Assembly: GCA_963682175.1 (NCBI GenBank)
Contig: OY821774.1
Location: 43,290,201-43,354,200 of the forward strand
Direction of reading: 5' to 3'
Source: Triglochin maritima
Lineage: Eukaryota > Streptophyta > Magnoliopsida > Alismatales > Juncaginaceae
DNA: 64,000 nt
The notes below the pieces were generated by a model. The model ran no database searches and was not told the DNA's origin. It was given only the letters and a program-made list of their open reading frames with translations. Below are positions 31,783 to 44,375 of the stretch, piece after piece (the stretch's first letter is position 1; each line of letters begins with the position of its first letter). The position numbers and the translations under genes are program-made.

Positions 31783-32268
31783 GGAAATTTTTTCAAAATA
31801 ATATTTTTTTTAAAAAAATTTGCCAAAATAAACCTCCACTAAAAATAATTATCAAACTAGACCCGCTGCCACCACGTGGTGACACGTGGCGGCGGCGGGT
31901 TTTGTTTTTTTGTGCATAAAGAACTCGGCATCACCAGTGCCGAGTTCTTCTTGGAATAACTCGGCACTGGTGATGCCGAGTTCATTCTGGGAATTCCGGG
32001 CTAGTTCCCAGATCAAACTCGGCATCACCAGTGCCGAGTTATTACAAGACGAACTCGGCACTGGTGATGCCGAGTTCAACTTGGTTTTTTATTGGCCAAC
32101 ACTTGACAATTTTTACTGATGTGATTCAAATAGAACTCGGCACTGAGAGTGCCGAGTTCTATATAAGAAACTGTTCTCCTGGCGCTCAGATCGTGCATGA
32201 GACGATTGACGCGCCAGGAGAACAGTTACTTAAATAGAACTCGGCACTGAGAGTGCCGAGTTCTAAAG
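31783..32268. repeat. MULE B left terminal region
   Basis: Inverted near-identical copy of 31124-31610. It holds the AT-rich terminal repeat, G-boxes at 31873-31878 and 31883-31888, about six hairpin units and the CTGTTCTCCTGG palindrome. It stops at the deletion junction before the TATA box present in A. Confidence 0.92.
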
Positions 32269-32278
32269 GTCAGAAAAT

Positions 32279-34528
32279 GTGTGTGACATTCCTTCTAGCA
32301 GTGCAAATCCTTATCCTGGTCTGTCGCAATTTGAACCTTCACATTACAGTCATGATGAGTTTGCTGGAGGGGCTGGACCATCTACCTCATATTCTTACCT
32401 TGGGCTTGGTTTGTCACCTGTTGAACCAATTCATTTTAGTCGACCAGAAGGCCGGGAACAGATGCATAGTGTTGAAGACGATGACACTGAGGAATTAGGG
32501 GATTACAGCACACCTTTCGCTGTAGAAGATGAACCTGAAGGTGTTTCTGCTAATGAAGTCGTTCCGGAGACGCAGGATGTCATATATGCGATGGGTCAAT
32601 CCATAAACCGTGAAGACGACGACGTTGTTGATGATGCAGTTGCTAACAACGATATGATTCCAACTCTTAATGAACTTCCCGATATCTTCGAGGACGACAA
32701 CTGGATAGAGAATTCGGTAATTGAACACTCATTCTTCGATGCTGCGAACAATTTTGAACAGAGTGATTGGCATACGCAAGATGGTCGTTCTTTCTGGGAT
32801 AAACGAATTTTCCCAACCAAAGATGATTTGGTTCATGCTCTGCAATCGTGGCACATTAAAAAGTTTGTTCAGTATTCAGTTGTGGTTTCTTCAACGAAAC
32901 GGTATACTGTTCATTGTATTCGTCGTGATGAAGATAACTGCAAATGGCGTCTACATGCGTCTGTTCCAAAAGGCTGCAGATATTTTCAAGTTAAAACATA
33001 CGACGCCGAGCACACTTGTTCCAATCCGATATTGTTAAACGGCAACAAACAATGCAGTGCTAATTTTGTATGCGACTTGATAATGCCATCTGTTAGAACT
33101 AAGTTCACAATTACTCCTGCTGAAATAATGGAAAGGGTGAAGACCAAATACTCACTTGAAATCGGTTACGCTAAAGCATGGCATGCTAGGCAAAAAGCGT
33201 TGAACCGAATATATGGTGCCGAAGAAAACAGTTTTAAAGATTTGCGAAGGTTCGTCACAGTTCTCTGTCAGAATAATGAAGGATCTGTTGTCGAAATAGA
33301 GTCTGTCCAGATAAATTCAGACGAGGAGATGTTTAAGCGTGTATTTTGGGCGTTCGGGCCTTCAATTAGTGGGTTTCATTATTGTAGACCCGTTGTCAGT
33401 GTGGATGGAACGCACCTCTATAGCAAATATAGAGGTTTATTGCTAATTGCTGTGGGCACAGATGCAAACAACGGAATTTTTCCTTTGGCATTTGCTGTTG
33501 TAGAGAGCGAGAATACAGAGTCGTGGACGTGGTTCCTTCATTTGCTGGCAAGTATAGTTACAAGGCGACCCGATTTGTGTATTATCACCGACAGATTTTC
33601 GGGAATAAATGCTTGTGTGCGAGCCGCATTTCCACCTTCGGAGGGCCATGTACATCGATTCTGTCTTCGACACATGAAAGCAAATCTTGCTAAACATCGA
33701 AATTGCAAGGAAAGATTGGGACAAATCAAGTTTTATGAAGCGGGTAAAACTCATTCATTTATGAAATTTGAAGAGTTAATGAAGGCTATTGCAGAGGAAC
33801 ATAAGCCGATATACGAGTGGATTCAACATCAAGGTCCTTTGGAAAGATGGACTTGTTGTCACGACGGGGGTCGACGTTTCGGATGTATGACAACTAACAT
33901 GTCAGAAAGCTTCAACAATGTCTTACGAGGGGCACGCGGTATGCCAATTACAACCATGATTTTGATGACCTTTCTCCGCTTGAACAAATTCTTTGTTAAA
34001 AGAAGGGACGTCGCCGAGTCGTGGAATGAAACATATGTACCGACAGTCCACACCGTGGTGATGGCAAACAGCAATCTGGCCAGAACACATACAGTAACTC
34101 GGTACCACCAGCTGATGTACCAGGTTGAAGCCAATGACCAGAAAAAATACCTCGTGAAATTTGAAGAAGGAGTTATTACTTGCACTTGTGGATACATAAT
34201 TGCAATGCACGTCCCATGTTCACATGTACTAGCAGTTTGCAGTGGCAGACATGCAAATGTCAACACTTCACATTTGGTGTCCCCGTATTATGAGGTTCAA
34301 ATGTACAAGGAGGCGTACAAACCGATATTTATCCCAATTCCTGATGTGAGGTATTGGCCAGATCGATGCACCATCACAATGAAGCCTCCCCAAACCAAAA
34401 GACCTCCCGGTCGGCCTAAATCAACGCGAATCCGAAACGAGATGGACGAACACTCTGGAAGAAAGGTAAGGTGTGGGAGATGCGGCGGTATAGGGCATAA
34501 CCGAAAGCGATGCAAGGAACCTATATAG
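32279..34528 (+). pseudogene. N-terminally truncated Mutator-like transposase (MULE B)
   Basis: The frame corresponds to residues 170-918 of the MULE A transposase and is open to the natural stop. It lacks the N-terminal domain, has an in-frame TAA at 32264-32266 just upstream, and the first in-frame ATG is at 32462, which would give 688 residues. The DNA-binding domain, both visible catalytic Asp residues, the SWIM finger and the C-terminal knuckle remain. Differences from A include V to D, FFEND to IFEDD, R to I in the core (ASRVT to ASIVT) and G to C near the C-terminus (DRGTI to DRCTI). No TATA box precedes it, so it is probably silent unless a host promoter is used. Confidence 0.85.
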
Positions 34529-34739
34529 CAAAATATTTTGTATGTAACTATTTAGTGAGACGAATGAATGTAAGAGTTGATTAATTGTAAGACTTGTAAT
34601 GTATTTGTAATGTATTTTGTTATGACTTGAATGAATGTACGACTTAAATCCTTTTTAAGAGTTGATCAATTGTAAGACGATAATTGTAAGACGAATGAAT
34701 GTAATGTATTTTTTAGGACCGCAAATTTGTCTACTTAAG

Positions 34740-35391
34740 CCTATTGAATTGGACTTCTGCCTATGAAACTCGGCATCTAGAATGCCGAGTTCTATTGTAG
34801 ACATGGGCCACCTGACCGTCACCCATTTTCATACAAGATTTGAGTGTCAGGAGAACAGGACCAAATAGAACTCGGCATCTCCAATGCCGAGTTCTATCTG
34901 AATCACTGTTCTCCTGGCAACTCAATTCGACTGGAATGTCAAGTGTTGGGCGATAAAAAATCAAATCGAACTCGGTATCACCAGTGCCGAGTTCTTCCAA
35001 AGCGAACTCGGTATCACCCGTGCCGAGTTCTCTCTGGGAGAACTCGGCATCACCAGTGCCGAGTTCTATTTGAATCACCTCAGAAAACGTCAAGTGTTGG
35101 GCAATAAAAAATCAAGTAGAACTCGGCATCACCAGTGCCGAGTTCGTCCAAAGAAAACTCGGCATCACCAGTGCCGAGTTCTCTCTGGGAGAACTCGGCA
35201 TCACCAGTGCCGAGTTCTCTCTGGGAGAACTCGGCACTGGTGATGCCGAGTTCTCTATGCACAAAAAAACAAAACCCGCCGCCGCCACGTGTCACCACGT
35301 GGTGGCAGCGGGTCTAGTTTGAGAAATACTTTTGTTTGAGGTTTATTTTGAGAATTTTTTTAAAAAAAAATATTATTTTGAAAAATTTTCC
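34740..35391. repeat. MULE B right terminal region with hairpin array
   Basis: Mirror of 23834-24480: about nine hairpin units between 34767 and 35253, the CCAGGAGAACAG-type palindrome, G-boxes at 35286-35291 and 35296-35301, and the AT-rich terminal repeat ending ATTTTCC at 35391. Confidence 0.9.
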
Positions 35392-36554
35392 TTAATTAAA
35401 TAGTTTGCCAAAGGTCCAAAGATTGCAAACTTTACACCAATGATACTCTCATGATAAAACACCCCACCTATACAACCCAAATCAAGTATTGATGATGTGA
35501 AATCCAATGCACATTTGTGGCTCTGATAAAACAATCAATCAATCGAAACTCCAACATAACATGATTTAAATCACTGGATTTTTTGCAATCATTCCCCATC
35601 AATATCACATAATCACAAAACCACTACCATTTGTCCACTTTTCTCTTAAAAGTGACAAGTGGTTTCCAGTTTGGGATGATGTCAAGGTGCAGGGGAGAGT
35701 TAAGTGGAGTGTCAGATTTGGAGCAGTGGTGTGATTAGGGTTTTTAATACGGTGGCAGAGGCTAAGGGTTTAGGGAAGTAGTGTGGAGAAGTAATAGGGT
35801 CAGTGTAGATGTAGTGCAGGCGCAAGTTACTGTAAAAGAAACTGAGGCATAACTGATATCACGTGAGATGAGATTTGAGTGACATTTTGGACAGCTTTTA
35901 CACACTTCACTCCTTCCATTTACTGTTGAGAGGAAACATGTTGACTATTTGAGTACGTTTGCGGTTTGTCAGATTATCCATAGATGTGTTTCGTGTCAAT
36001 AAGCCACAGAATCAAAACATATTTTTTCACGAGAGATGTTTGCAACTTGGTGGGAATTGAAAAGATTCGGGTCTTGTTCTTTGGGGCCTGGGTAAATATC
36101 ATGTAGTGAAACAATCCAATGATCATGTTATTGGGCGCTTGTTACCCTTCTCTTTGAATTTCAATATAACAATGACATTGTGATATTAGGGCACCCTCCA
36201 TGGAGTGCCCAGCAAATGTCCGTCGTGATCGATATTTTACCCCTCTCGTCAAATTATGATAAAAAATTATATTAGTTAATTAGTTTAAAGTTGTAAATTA
36301 AATTAATTAATTTAATTATTATTTTTTAAAATTATTTTTAATTTGTAAATTAATTAGTTTAAAGTTGTAAATTAATTAATTTAATTTGTAAATTAAAGCA
36401 ACAAATTATGATAAAAAAAATCAAAAGCAATAAACACAAAAGTGACAACCTTTTGTCACTATGGTCAGCTTTGTATTACGTCGCACAATCTAGTGCCACA
36501 TCGCACTACGTCCAATTTAGATTTTAGTGACAACCCCATTACACCAACCTTCTG
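35392..36554. other. Gene-free DNA with a possible Harbinger end
   Basis: No gene found. At 36189-36210 the word GGGCACCCTCCATGGAGTG is palindromic and preceded by TTA, as a PIF/Harbinger end would be. It may be the left end of the transposase remnant that follows, but no matching right end was recognised. 36240-36420 is a run of AATTAAT-type low-complexity sequence. Confidence 0.4.
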
Positions 36555-37583
36555 ATGTTCGACGAAGTAGATGAATTAATTGAGATGCTACCTACAACTC
36601 ATCCGCAACTCTTTACTACAAAATCAGGAGAGAGCACAGGAGAAGATATGCTAAGCCTCGAAACCCCCGACTTTTTCTGATTATTTTTCTGAAAATTTTG
36701 TGTATTCTGAACGTATTTTTAGAAGAAAATTTAGAATGCAAAAGCATGTATTCCTTCGGATAGTAAATGTCGTTGAGATTTCCGATACATTCCTTTAACG
36801 AAAGGCGGATGTCGTTGGTAAACTCGAGATATCGAGGTTACAAAATGCACTGCAGCTATGCGAAAGTTAGTGTATGGTGTCTCGGGTGATTCAGTTGATG
36901 AGTACCTACGTCTTAGTGAAAGGACGACAACTTTATTGAGACATTCTTACTACAATTGTATAACACAAGCAATACATTTATTGGTGATTCAGTTGATTCA
37001 GTTCATAGAATTTGTCATTGTCAACTTTGCTAAGGAAATTTAAGAAGGCCGACTCCGACGGACCTATCTAGGTTACTTCAAATTGGTGAGCAACGTGGTT
37101 TTCCAGGAATGATGGGGAGCATCGATTGCATGCATTGTGAGTGAAAGAATTGCCTGGTGGCTTGGAAAACACAGTACCTTGTCTTTTATGACGTTGTGTC
37201 CTACGATATATGAATATGACATTCTTTTTTAAGTATTCTGGGTTTGTGTAATGATTTAAACGTGCTTTATCGTTCTCATGCTTTTACTGACGTTGTAGAA
37301 AGGCGAGCACCGCCGGTGAATTTTGTCATCAAGAATCATCGATATAACATGTGATACTATCTTACAGACGATATTTATCCACAATTGTCTGCACTCATCC
37401 AATCAATAACTCTTCTACACACTCCAAGAGACAGGTTATATGCTAAACATCACGAAGCAGTTCGTAAAGATGTGAAACGGGAATTCAAAGTGTTTCTAGC
37501 ATGTTTCGCAATCGTTCGTAGGCCCTCTCTCGCATGGAACCCAGACATGTTAAACAAAATAATGATAACTTGCATCATAATAC
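36555..37583 (+). pseudogene. PIF/Harbinger transposase remnant, 5' part
   Basis: Translation in several frames shows the plant Harbinger nuclease: SERIFRRKFRMQK near 36705; MRKLVYGVSGDSVDEYLRLS at 36858; GEQRGFPGMMGSIDCMH with the catalytic GSIDCMHCEWKN block near 37085-37150; then RRAPPVNFVIKNHRYNM and HHEAVRKDVKREFKVFLA up to 37583. Frameshifts and stops separate these blocks, and part of the core between the GSIDCMH block and the RRAPP block is missing. The frame is cut at the conserved ACIIL motif by the LTR composite at 37584 and resumes after 46353. It is non-functional. Confidence 0.85.
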
Positions 37584-38376
37584 TGAAAGGAATGTATTCT
37601 AAACGTTTTACTTTTATATGTCAATTCTTATGAATTGGATGTGCAAACATTTTGTTCCTTGATTATGATATTCGTCTTTTAGAAGTGTTAAGGAAGAAGC
37701 GCTTGGTCCTTAACCGTAGAGCTCTAAAAGATAATGGTTTACATAAATCAAAAGTTATTCACAATCATGGTAATTAACATGAAACATTAATCACCGAGAT
37801 AAGATTGTTGTGTTGGTCATCGATTGTTATAGCTCTACAAATAATTGACGACACGAGTATATAAAAGAGGAAAATATTACTTTTACATATTGAATAGACA
37901 TAATAAGTAAAATATTATGGAATTGTGTTTCGTATCATTAATGTTTAACTGTGTCTTCGATCCTAAGATACGAGACTTATATCTTTTCACTCAAGAAGTG
38001 TTTAATTTGATTACTGTCAAAAGCTATCAATGAGTATAGTGATAAAGACAATAATTGGTTGAATATGACTTGTGCTGGAAAAGATAGCTAGTCAAACGAT
38101 TATCGTTGCCCCTCTTAATTGAGTGATGATATTAGTGGGCTCTTTGATAAAGCAAAATTATAATGTGCACAATGTAACTTGAGTTAAATTACATAGTTGT
38201 AATTAGCTTAAAGAGATCAAGAAATGAATATAATACAAATGTGACACATTTCTACTTTTTATATATTCTTAATATCATGAGGCAAGGGACATACACAAGC
38301 GGTCCACTTACATCACTAAATGGATCATGTTTTCGTTCAAGTTGAACAAAGACATCTATGCTAATTGGGTAACTAT
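37584..38376 (+). repeat. Copia-family LTR, 5' part (outer)
   Basis: Aligns to 11343-13380 with the CACTA element removed and shows the uninterrupted sequence at the CACTA site near 37820. It breaks at 38376, where a reverse LTR starts. Confidence 0.88.
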
Positions 38377-40028
38377 TGTAGGATTTCGTGTCCCCAAGTA
38401 TGTATATATTTTTAAAATTTTAATACATCATACAAGATCGTTTTCAAGTTTCAGCAATTTTATGTACATCTATTTGTGTTTTATTCTAATAACATGCAAT
38501 CCTACATTTATTAAAATAAATCACAAAGGAGAATCATACCTAAAGGTTCTCTAAAACCTTTTGATGATCCGGAGTCGCGTTGCACGTTGTGTCGCCCACG
38601 GAATTGCCTCCGAGTGTTCACCAAACTCTAAACAAGGTTAGAGAGAAATGAGATAGCCAATCAATATCTAACAAGGTTTAGAATCAAGCTAATAACCTCT
38701 CTTTAAGTCTCCTGAGATTCTAATCTCCAAACTTAATTTTACTAAGAGAAATTTCGTGGTGATTAGGAAGAGATTAATGAGAGAAAGAATTTTGCATTAG
38801 TTTTTAAAACATGTAGGAATAGGTGCCCTTTTATAGGCTCCCAAAACATCCTTATCAAGAACTATTATTTAGCCATGATCCCTTGTTTTTCTCTCCTAAA
38901 ATTAATCTCTAAATTCCACTTAATCACCCACAAAAACGTTTTAATTAAATCTGGAATTATTCCACCCATGATTTAATTAATCTCTTAATAATTCAGGCAG
39001 AATCATTCTTGTTCAGTAGACCGAGTATTATTTGGTCAACCGAATTTTTCTGTTATAACACGTGTTCGGTGCACCGTGAGCTAGACGGTCGACTGAATCT
39101 GTATGAGAAAAATTCCCTAGAATAATTCGAACGAACCACGTCTTGTAATCGGTTTACCTTTGACCCACCAAAACCGCTCCTGGAACATAGTCATCGGATG
39201 ACCGGGTCACCTTCGGTCTACCGAAAATACTACTTCTCGGTTGACCGTTTCCAATCGGTTAACTGAACCCGATTGTCCAGGCACTCTGGGCAATCTCGGT
39301 CATCCAATTGCGCTTACCCGTTCCCTATTCGGTTAACCGATCCGAAGATGCCCTGGTCGACCAAATTTTGACCCTGATTTTACTTTTATCAAATTTTGGA
39401 TTTATTTCCAACAAAATTTGATCTTTTGGTGGTTTTTGGCAATTCACATCCTATATATTATCATATGAAATATTAAATTATTACACCCCATAATATATAC
39501 ACCTCATATGAATTTATTATGATTCTAATTATGTTAATTTTCATAACATATTGATATTAATAAATTCACCACATGTGTCATATTTTCACATGAAACCCGA
39601 CACATCATATGAACTTAAAATCAACCTCTTGTTTTCCAGTTTTGTGGTGTGACCTATAGGAGGATCTAAGCCAAATTGGCAGTGATATTAAACACTTAAT
39701 ATCTCAGACTATAAGCGGTATCTAGCTACACATTATAGTCACCCAATTAACATAGATGTCTTTGTTCAACCCGAATCAAAACATGATCCATTTAGTGATG
39801 TAAGTGCACCACTTGTGTCCGTCCCTTGCCTCATGATATTAAGAACATATACAAAGTAGAAATGTGTCACTTTTGTATTATATTCATTTCTTGATCTCTT
39901 TAAGCTAATTATAACTATGTGACTTAACTCAAGTCACATTGTGCACATTATAATTTTGCTTTATCAAGGGACCCACTAATATCATCACTCAATTAAGAGG
40001 GGCAATGATAATCGTTTGACTAGCTATC
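38377..40028 (-). repeat. Copia-family LTR in reverse orientation, nested
   Basis: Begins with the exact LTR terminus TGTAGGATTTCG and runs 1.65 kb as the reverse complement of the LTR, with its TATA region (CCTTTTATAGGC near 38830), up to about 500 bp short of the LTR 5' end. It is cut off at CTAGCTATCTT by the next piece. Confidence 0.85.
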
Positions 40029-40700
40029 TTTGTTGGCTTTTTGGCCTTAATCCTTGTTTTGATGATTTAATCAACCTAATCTTAATCATAAGTAATGTAG
40101 AGTAGCACACATATTGCATTGCATATATATTGCATGTGCTAACCTCTACAGGTGATCAAGACTCATGGAAGGAAGGAAATCAAGTCAAGATTTGTAATAA
40201 AGCTATATGAAGACTTGTAATCTTGATTTTATTTTGAGTCTTAGGAACATGTGTAAATTGAGCATACAAGAGCTAAAAACTTATCACATACACACTAGGT
40301 TCCTTAGAGAAGTCACACATAAAATTTCACCTAATTTGGACTTCATTAGATCACCCAAACCTTAGTCGGAAATCACTTAAAACCTAAACCCAGATTTCCT
40401 GTGTGCACCGGTCGACCGAACCCGTTCTCAGTTCGACCGGTTTATAACAGACTCTCCATAGTGATTTTACCGAACTCTACCGGTCGACCGGTTCTACCGT
40501 TTCGGTCGACCGATCCCGGATTTTAATATGGCCGTTTTCCTTGTCGTATTCCTATAACGGTCGTATTCGTATAAAACAAACTTAACCCCAAAATACATTC
40601 GGTAACCGGTCGAACGACGACCTTGATTCGGTCGACCGGTTGAACAGAAACAAAATTCCCTGCTATCGGTCGACACAATTTAAATTTGGAATTTAAATTC
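40029..40700. other. Unassigned repeat piece starting TGTTGGC
   Basis: A 0.67-kb stretch that begins TGTTGGCTTTTTGGCC and contains many GGTCGACCG/CGGTCGACC words. The TG start suggests part of another LTR, but no partner copy occurs in the window. Alternatively it is the leader of the gypsy element that follows. Confidence 0.35.
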
Positions 40701-40843
40701 CGAATTTGAATTCAAAAATTGATTCAACCCAGTGCACTCAGATTTGGATTCGGGACTTGAGTAATCGACTCTCACGAGTTCATCTAGATTCCAGTCTGGA
40801 ACTTAGCCTCAATCCACCTGTGGCACCACCTCACCCGGATCCA

Positions 40844-43278
40844 ATGGGTGAGAACGTAGTGGACCCGCCTGTTGCACAACCCACAACTCTTCGGGATCGA
40901 TGCTATCCAGCGATGGCTGCTCAGCCATCGTGCATCGTTATGCCCACCATACCGGGTCGCGACTTCGAACTTAAGGCACAATACATGAGTATGTTGCCTA
41001 AGTTCACCTCTAGGGAAGACCCATATCTCTTCCTTAGAGAATTTGAGGAAATCTGCTCTCTTATGCAATACCAGCATATCCCTGAAGAGGCAGTGCGTCT
41101 GAAATTTGTGCATCTTGCACTAAAGGACGACGCTAAGAAATGGCTATATAGTCTAGCCGAAAGATCCATTAGAAGTTGGGCTGAGTTTGTTCAAGTATTC
41201 CTAAAAAAATATTTCCCCAACCATAAGACTATGAGGATTAGGAATGAAATTGTTGCATTCGTTCAGTCTGAGAACGAGCCGTTCTATTCCTATCTAGAAA
41301 GATTCAAAAGTGTTCTGACCCAATGCCCTCATCATGGAATTCCGAGATGGCAATTATGTCAAATTATTTATGAGGGATTGACACCCACATCTAGGGTTAT
41401 GGTAGAATCCGTAAGCCAAGGGAACTTTATGTCGAAAAATGAAAATGATGCCTGGACTTTCCTTGAGGATTTAGCTGAAAACAGTATGCAATGGGACAAT
41501 GCTAGAACACCGCTTAACCCGAGTATTGGATCTAGAATAGCAAGTCAACCCAGACCAGGTGTCTTAGCTGTAGATGCCAACATAGCGGCTGAAGCAAAAC
41601 TAGCTACCCTTATGCGCAGAATGGAAAGTTTAGAGCTACAAACCCAAAACCGAGTGAATCAAGCCTCGTCTATCCCTTGCTCTAGATGTGGTCAGACTGG
41701 TCATGTAATGGAGGATTGTGCGGAATGGGACCAAGTTAATGCCATGTATAACCATGCTAGAAATGACCCATACGCATCAACCTATTACTCGAGTTGGCGT
41801 AATAATTCCAATTTCTCATCTAGCCAATAATGTCAACCTCCTAGACAACAACCAAACCCGTATAACCAAAATAATACATCATCTGGGTTTAATAACAATA
41901 ACGATCATGAGGTTAGGTTGACAAGCTTGGAAAATTTGATGAAAACTTTTATACAAACAACCAACCAGACCTTCCAAAGGATAGAGACACAAGTCAGCCA
42001 ACTAGCACAAATAGTAGGTGAAAGAGAAAAGGGTCGGTTTCCAAGTCAACCTGAGGTGAACCCTAGATCTAATAATTCATATCAATCCTATCAACCACCT
42101 TCAGGAAATAACAACCCTAGACCGGTTCAAATGGTTAATGAAGAAGGACCGTTCCAACAAATAAATGATGTAGTATCATTACGGTCCGGAAGACAGATTG
42201 ATAATAATGTAGTAAATCCTAGAACGTCTAATCAATCTAGCCATTAAACTGCCACATATGACCTAACCATTGAACCCGACGTCCAATCTGAAACGCCCAA
42301 CCCACCTACTCAACCTGAACCCATAGCTCAACCTGAACCTGAGCGAGTCTATGTTCCTAAAGCTCCATTCCCTAATAGACTCAAAAAGAACTCAAGTACA
42401 CAAATAGAGAAAATCTTGGAAGTATTTAAGCAAGTTAAGGTGAACATTCCACTCTTAGACATGATTCAACAAATACCTGCTTATGCTAAATTCTTAAAAG
42501 ATTTGTGCACTAAAAAGAGAAAAACAAACGTACCAAAGAAGGCATTCTTAACTGCAAACATAAGTTCTATTTTGTCTAACACATCTCCTATAAAATATAA
42601 GGATCCTGGATGTCCCACAATTTCATGTGCAATAGGAGATACTTTTATCAACAAAGCCCTTCTAGACCTTGGTGCTAGTGTTAACCTACTCCCATACTCT
42701 GTCTATGAGCAAATGAACCTTGGTCCACTAAAACCCTCTAAGACAACCCTTCAATTTGCTGATTGTTCTATTAAAAAACCAAGAGGTATAGTAGAGGATG
42801 TTTTGATCAAGGTTGGTGACTTCATTTACCCAGTGGATTTTGTCGTACTAGATACCGCACCTGTTGTAAATCCTAATCGACAAAAAACCCTGTAATTCTA
42901 GGCAGACCCTTTTTGGCCACTTCTGAAGCATTGATAAACTGTCGAAATAGGCTCATGCAATTATCTTTTGGGAACTTAAAAGCTGAATTTAATATCTTTC
43001 ATATTGATAGTGAGCCAGAAATAACATGCAATCAAAGTGATGTTGTGATGAAATCGCGTATCTATAATATTTCTGAATCGTCACAAAATCAAAAAGGAAG
43101 TAAGAAAAATGGGAGGAATTCATCTACACACCCACCGTCACTCGAGCAAATAAGAGAACCAATTTATGTGAGGGGTGTGGAACCTGTAACTCAGGACGCT
43201 CATTGCAACATGGGGAACAATTCAACTGGATACATGCACCAATATGGTGTCATTCAATCCAGTTCTGACTATGGTTGA
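40844..43278 (+). pseudogene. Ty3/gypsy (Athila/Tat-like) gag-protease, broken
   Basis: The first in-frame ATG is 40844. The gag domain (FLREFEEICSLMQ..., WLYSLAERSIRSWAEFVQVF) is of the retrotransposon-gag family as in Athila/Tat elements and is followed by a CX2CX4HX4C knuckle (CSRCGQTGHVMEDC, about 41678-41719). The aspartic protease has the LDLGASVNLLPYSVY signature (about 42664-42705) typical of this lineage. In-frame stops lie at 41828 and 42245, and an A-run near 42884 shifts the frame before the ILGRPFLATSEA block. The coding region then ends at 43278 with no reverse transcriptase, RNase H or integrase, as in non-autonomous gag-only elements. Confidence 0.88.
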
Positions 43279-44375
43279 CTTTGAGCAAATTTCATCCTTC
43301 CACCGCAATTCACCAAGGTAATAAGTGCATTTGCTTTATATTTGCATACATTGAGGACAATGCATGATTTAGGTGTGGGGGGGTGTTTATGTATATATTT
43401 ATCTATAGATCTGTCTTTTATTTCTTAAAAAAACATCAATGTTTCATGACATAGCTTAAGATTGAACTGTCAAAACCCGTGTACAAATTGCATTGAGTTT
43501 TTGTTCCTTATTATATAATTCTGCTTGTAGAAATTATGACATAAATCTAAGTTCCAAAGAAATAACTCATTGCCCTTTAAGACATGTATGCACTTAAATT
43601 GGATGAATCAAATCTTTGAAGTGGTTGATAAAAAGCAGAGGTTGAGGAAAATATACCGGAAAGTGTAGACTTCTAATAGCAATTAAGCCTTGAGGAAAAT
43701 AAAAATAAAGGAATAAAGTGAAGAAAACACATTTTGCAAAATGATTACAAAAGCCCAAGCCTTTGAGTCACTGGTCCGTAGGGGTATCTTGAAACCCGGT
43801 AACTTGAGTCTACCAGCTCGGGATCATCGACCAAACTCGCTACACGAATGCAAAAGGGTAAAAGTGTCAAAAAGCAAATGTGTTGAATCACGGAAGAAAA
43901 GAAAAGAAAAGAAAAGAATAATAATACTCAATGCCCAAAGCTAAAAGAATGATCCATGCCATGGTTGATCCGAATGGTACTTCACCACCAGATGAGGCGT
44001 GCAAAATAATTCAAGTGATAAACATGTGTAGAATGGTTAGTGGTGTGAATGTTGGCGGAATAAAGACCAAGTCATATTTTTAATGAGTTAGATTCATATA
44101 ATGAGCATGCAAGAATTCTCGGTGAGATGTATAAGGTTGAGGTAGGGATATTGAGAACTATTAATGAAATGTTGATTTAGGATTTTGTGGGTATATCCGC
44201 TGAAAACCCTCAGGAGACAACACTCCTCCTCCTTGGCAACAAAGAGGTTTAACGGCTTGTTGCACATGCTAAGTGCAACCGTGAGTCCTACGAAAGTGAG
44301 TTAGGATTTCCCTGTTTTTATTTTTCGTATTTTCTGTTTTGCTAGGGACTAGCAAAATCTAGGTGTGGGGGTATT
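43279..44375. other. Non-coding internal region of the gypsy element
   Basis: About 1.1 kb without coding capacity between protease and 3' LTR, where pol would be expected. Two copies of a purine-rich word (TTAGGTGTGGGGGGG near 43369 and CTAGGTGTGGGGG near 44360) are present. The second directly precedes the LTR and is the likely polypurine tract. Confidence 0.7.

Larger units (their letters stand above)
31783..35391 (+). mobile_element. MULE B: internally deleted copy of MULE A in opposite orientation
   Basis: The 3.6-kb element has the same ends, G-box pairs and hairpin arrays as MULE A but is inverted relative to it. Its sequence follows the right end of A up to the position of 31124, then jumps to the position of 26921 at 32268-32269. 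About 4.2 kb is missing, namely the PMD gene, both promoter cassettes and the transposase N-terminus. The junction shares only GG. The transposase part differs from A by about eight residues in 749, so the copies separated recently. Flanks are CTTAATT and TTAATTAAA; a clean 9-bp duplication is not evident. Confidence 0.92.
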
